Source: Candidatus Hydrogenosomobacter endosymbioticus (GTDB lineage Bacteria; Pseudomonadota; Alphaproteobacteria; Holosporales; GW7). Taken from it: 64,000 nucleotides of DNA. Location: NCBI RefSeq assembly GCF_021654655.1, contig NZ_AP025225.1, forward strand, positions 694,001 through 758,000. The letters are read 5' to 3'. The notes under the pieces were generated by a model. It was not told the DNA's origin. It ran no database searches and worked only from the letters and a program-made list of their open reading frames with translations. Below, one piece after another: positions 63,235 to 64,000 of the stretch (its first letter is position 1; the number at the start of each line of letters is the position of its first letter). Made by a program: the position numbers and the translations under genes.

Positions 63235-64000
63235 ATGAAAGAATATATGCAGAGGGCGGGGTTTTGGTCTTTATTAGCATTAGTTATAGGAGTGCAGTTA
63301 GGTCTGGGCGCGACGATTCTGCCGAGCAATTTAGCTCCATATGGGGTTTGGGGAATTCTGAGTTTTCTTATTACTGGAAGTGGAGTCATATCTCTTGCCC
63401 TTGTTTTTGCAGCCCTTTCTGAGAATTCGCGCGCTGGCGGGCCATATGTATATGTGCAGGATGCCTTTGGTGACAGAGCTGCGTTTGTTGCGGCTTGGAG
63501 TTACTGGATAATATCATGGGTTGGAACCGTGCCAATTTTGGTTTTTGCGGCTGGTTCTATGGAGATGTTGTTCGGAGGATGGAGCACTTCTACGGCGATA
63601 ATAGTTGAGATTACCATACTTACGGTCATAACACTGATCAACCTTACTGGCGTTGGAGCAGGCGAGATCATTTTTAGTGCTGCGCGCGTGATCCCATTTG
63701 TCGTTTTTCCGTTTATTGCTCTGAAGTATGGATCGCTGAAAAACATAGAAATACCTAAAGATATTTCGCCTATGCTTGCTTTGAATAAGGCGAGCCTAAT
63801 AGCCCTATGGGGATTTCTTGGAATAGAGGCTGGCACTACGCCGGCAGATACTGTAGAAAATCCTAATAAAACGATTCCGAGAGCTATAATCTATGGAACT
63901 TTTATAGTTGCCGCTTTGTATATAGTAAATCTTGTTTCTGTGATGAGCGTTGTTCCAGCTGGCGCTCTTTCAAATTCCCTTAGCCCTTATGCGACTTATC
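63235..64000 (+). CDS. APC-family amino-acid permease (cut by window edge)
   Basis: The frame starts ATG 63235 and stays open to the last base, giving 255 residues of a longer protein. It reads MKEYMQRAGFWSLLALVIGV, then the family's glycine-rich first helix (QLGLGATILPSNLAPYG), then RAGGPYVYVQDAFGDRAAF in helix three, and ALWGFLGIEAGTTPADTVENP in helix six. These match AdiC/PotE-type exchangers of the APC superfamily. Substrate unknown; an amino acid or its amine is likely. The ribosome site is weak. Confidence 0.88.
   Translation, partial: MKEYMQRAGFWSLLALVIGVQLGLGATILPSNLAPYGVWGILSFLITGSGVISLALVFAALSENSRAGGPYVYVQDAFGDRAAFVAAWSYWIISWVGTVPILVFAAGSMEMLFGGWSTSTAIIVEITILTVITLINLTGVGAGEIIFSAARVIPFVVFPFIALKYGSLKNIEIPKDISPMLALNKASLIALWGFLGIEAGTTPADTVENPNKTIPRAIIYGTFIVAALYIVNLVSVMSVVPAGALSNSLSPYATY

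Overview
The window reads as a chromosome segment of an AT-rich, reduced-genome alphaproteobacterium living inside eukaryotic cells. The main evidence is a MipZ division-site ATPase, a CckA hybrid kinase and an EnvZ-type kinase (alphaproteobacterial control genes), an ATP/ADP translocase of the Tlc type (typical of energy parasites such as Rickettsiales, Chlamydiae and Holosporales), dispersed polyamine transport genes, and many small secreted proteins with no recognisable family. A Holosporales-like symbiont is my best guess; the order cannot be proved from this window. I see no insertion sequences, phage genes or CRISPR arrays.

Layout. 0-4 kb: amino-acid ABC transporter (binding protein and permease, no ATPase), tRNA-Arg, potC, mipZ. 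4.3-14 kb: a long minus-strand block with a porin, an HU protein and then four tandem paralogous polytopic membrane proteins of unknown function. 14-17.7 kb: a GT4 glycosyltransferase, two small secreted paralogues and lpxA. 18-30 kb: tRNA-Pro, uvrB, a secreted coiled-coil protein, tRNA-Gly, gltX and gatB (divergent), two more small secreted proteins, then iscS-cckA-cca on the minus strand. 30-43 kb: a hydrolase, lpdA, a tricorn-type protease, an NrdG-like radical SAM protein, rpmG, gmk, an M24 aminopeptidase, rpsD, ndk, pgsA and a secreted protein built from two kinds of tandem repeat. 43-51 kb: tlc, cvpA, a YdcF-like protein, tRNA-Gln, an EnvZ-type kinase, a gene-poor gap and a proton-pumping pyrophosphatase. 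51-54 kb: an accessory cluster of a pseudopilin-like protein and three exported orphans. 54-64 kb: potB, lptG-lptF divergent from surA, an RluC-type synthase, tpiA, potA, tsaD and an amino-acid permease cut by the window edge.

How it fits together. ATP import (Tlc), amino-acid uptake (ABC components, APC permease), polyamine uptake (PotA, PotB, PotC) and a membrane pyrophosphatase describe a cell drawing metabolites from its host while still making its own outer membrane (LpxA, LptF, LptG, SurA, porin). GltX plus GatB and a single tRNA-Gln suggest Gln-tRNA is made by transamidation. CckA and MipZ show that alphaproteobacterial cell-cycle control is kept. The least explained parts are the four-paralogue membrane-protein array (4.3-12.2 kb), the repeat protein at 42-43 kb, and the exported-protein cluster at 51-54 kb.
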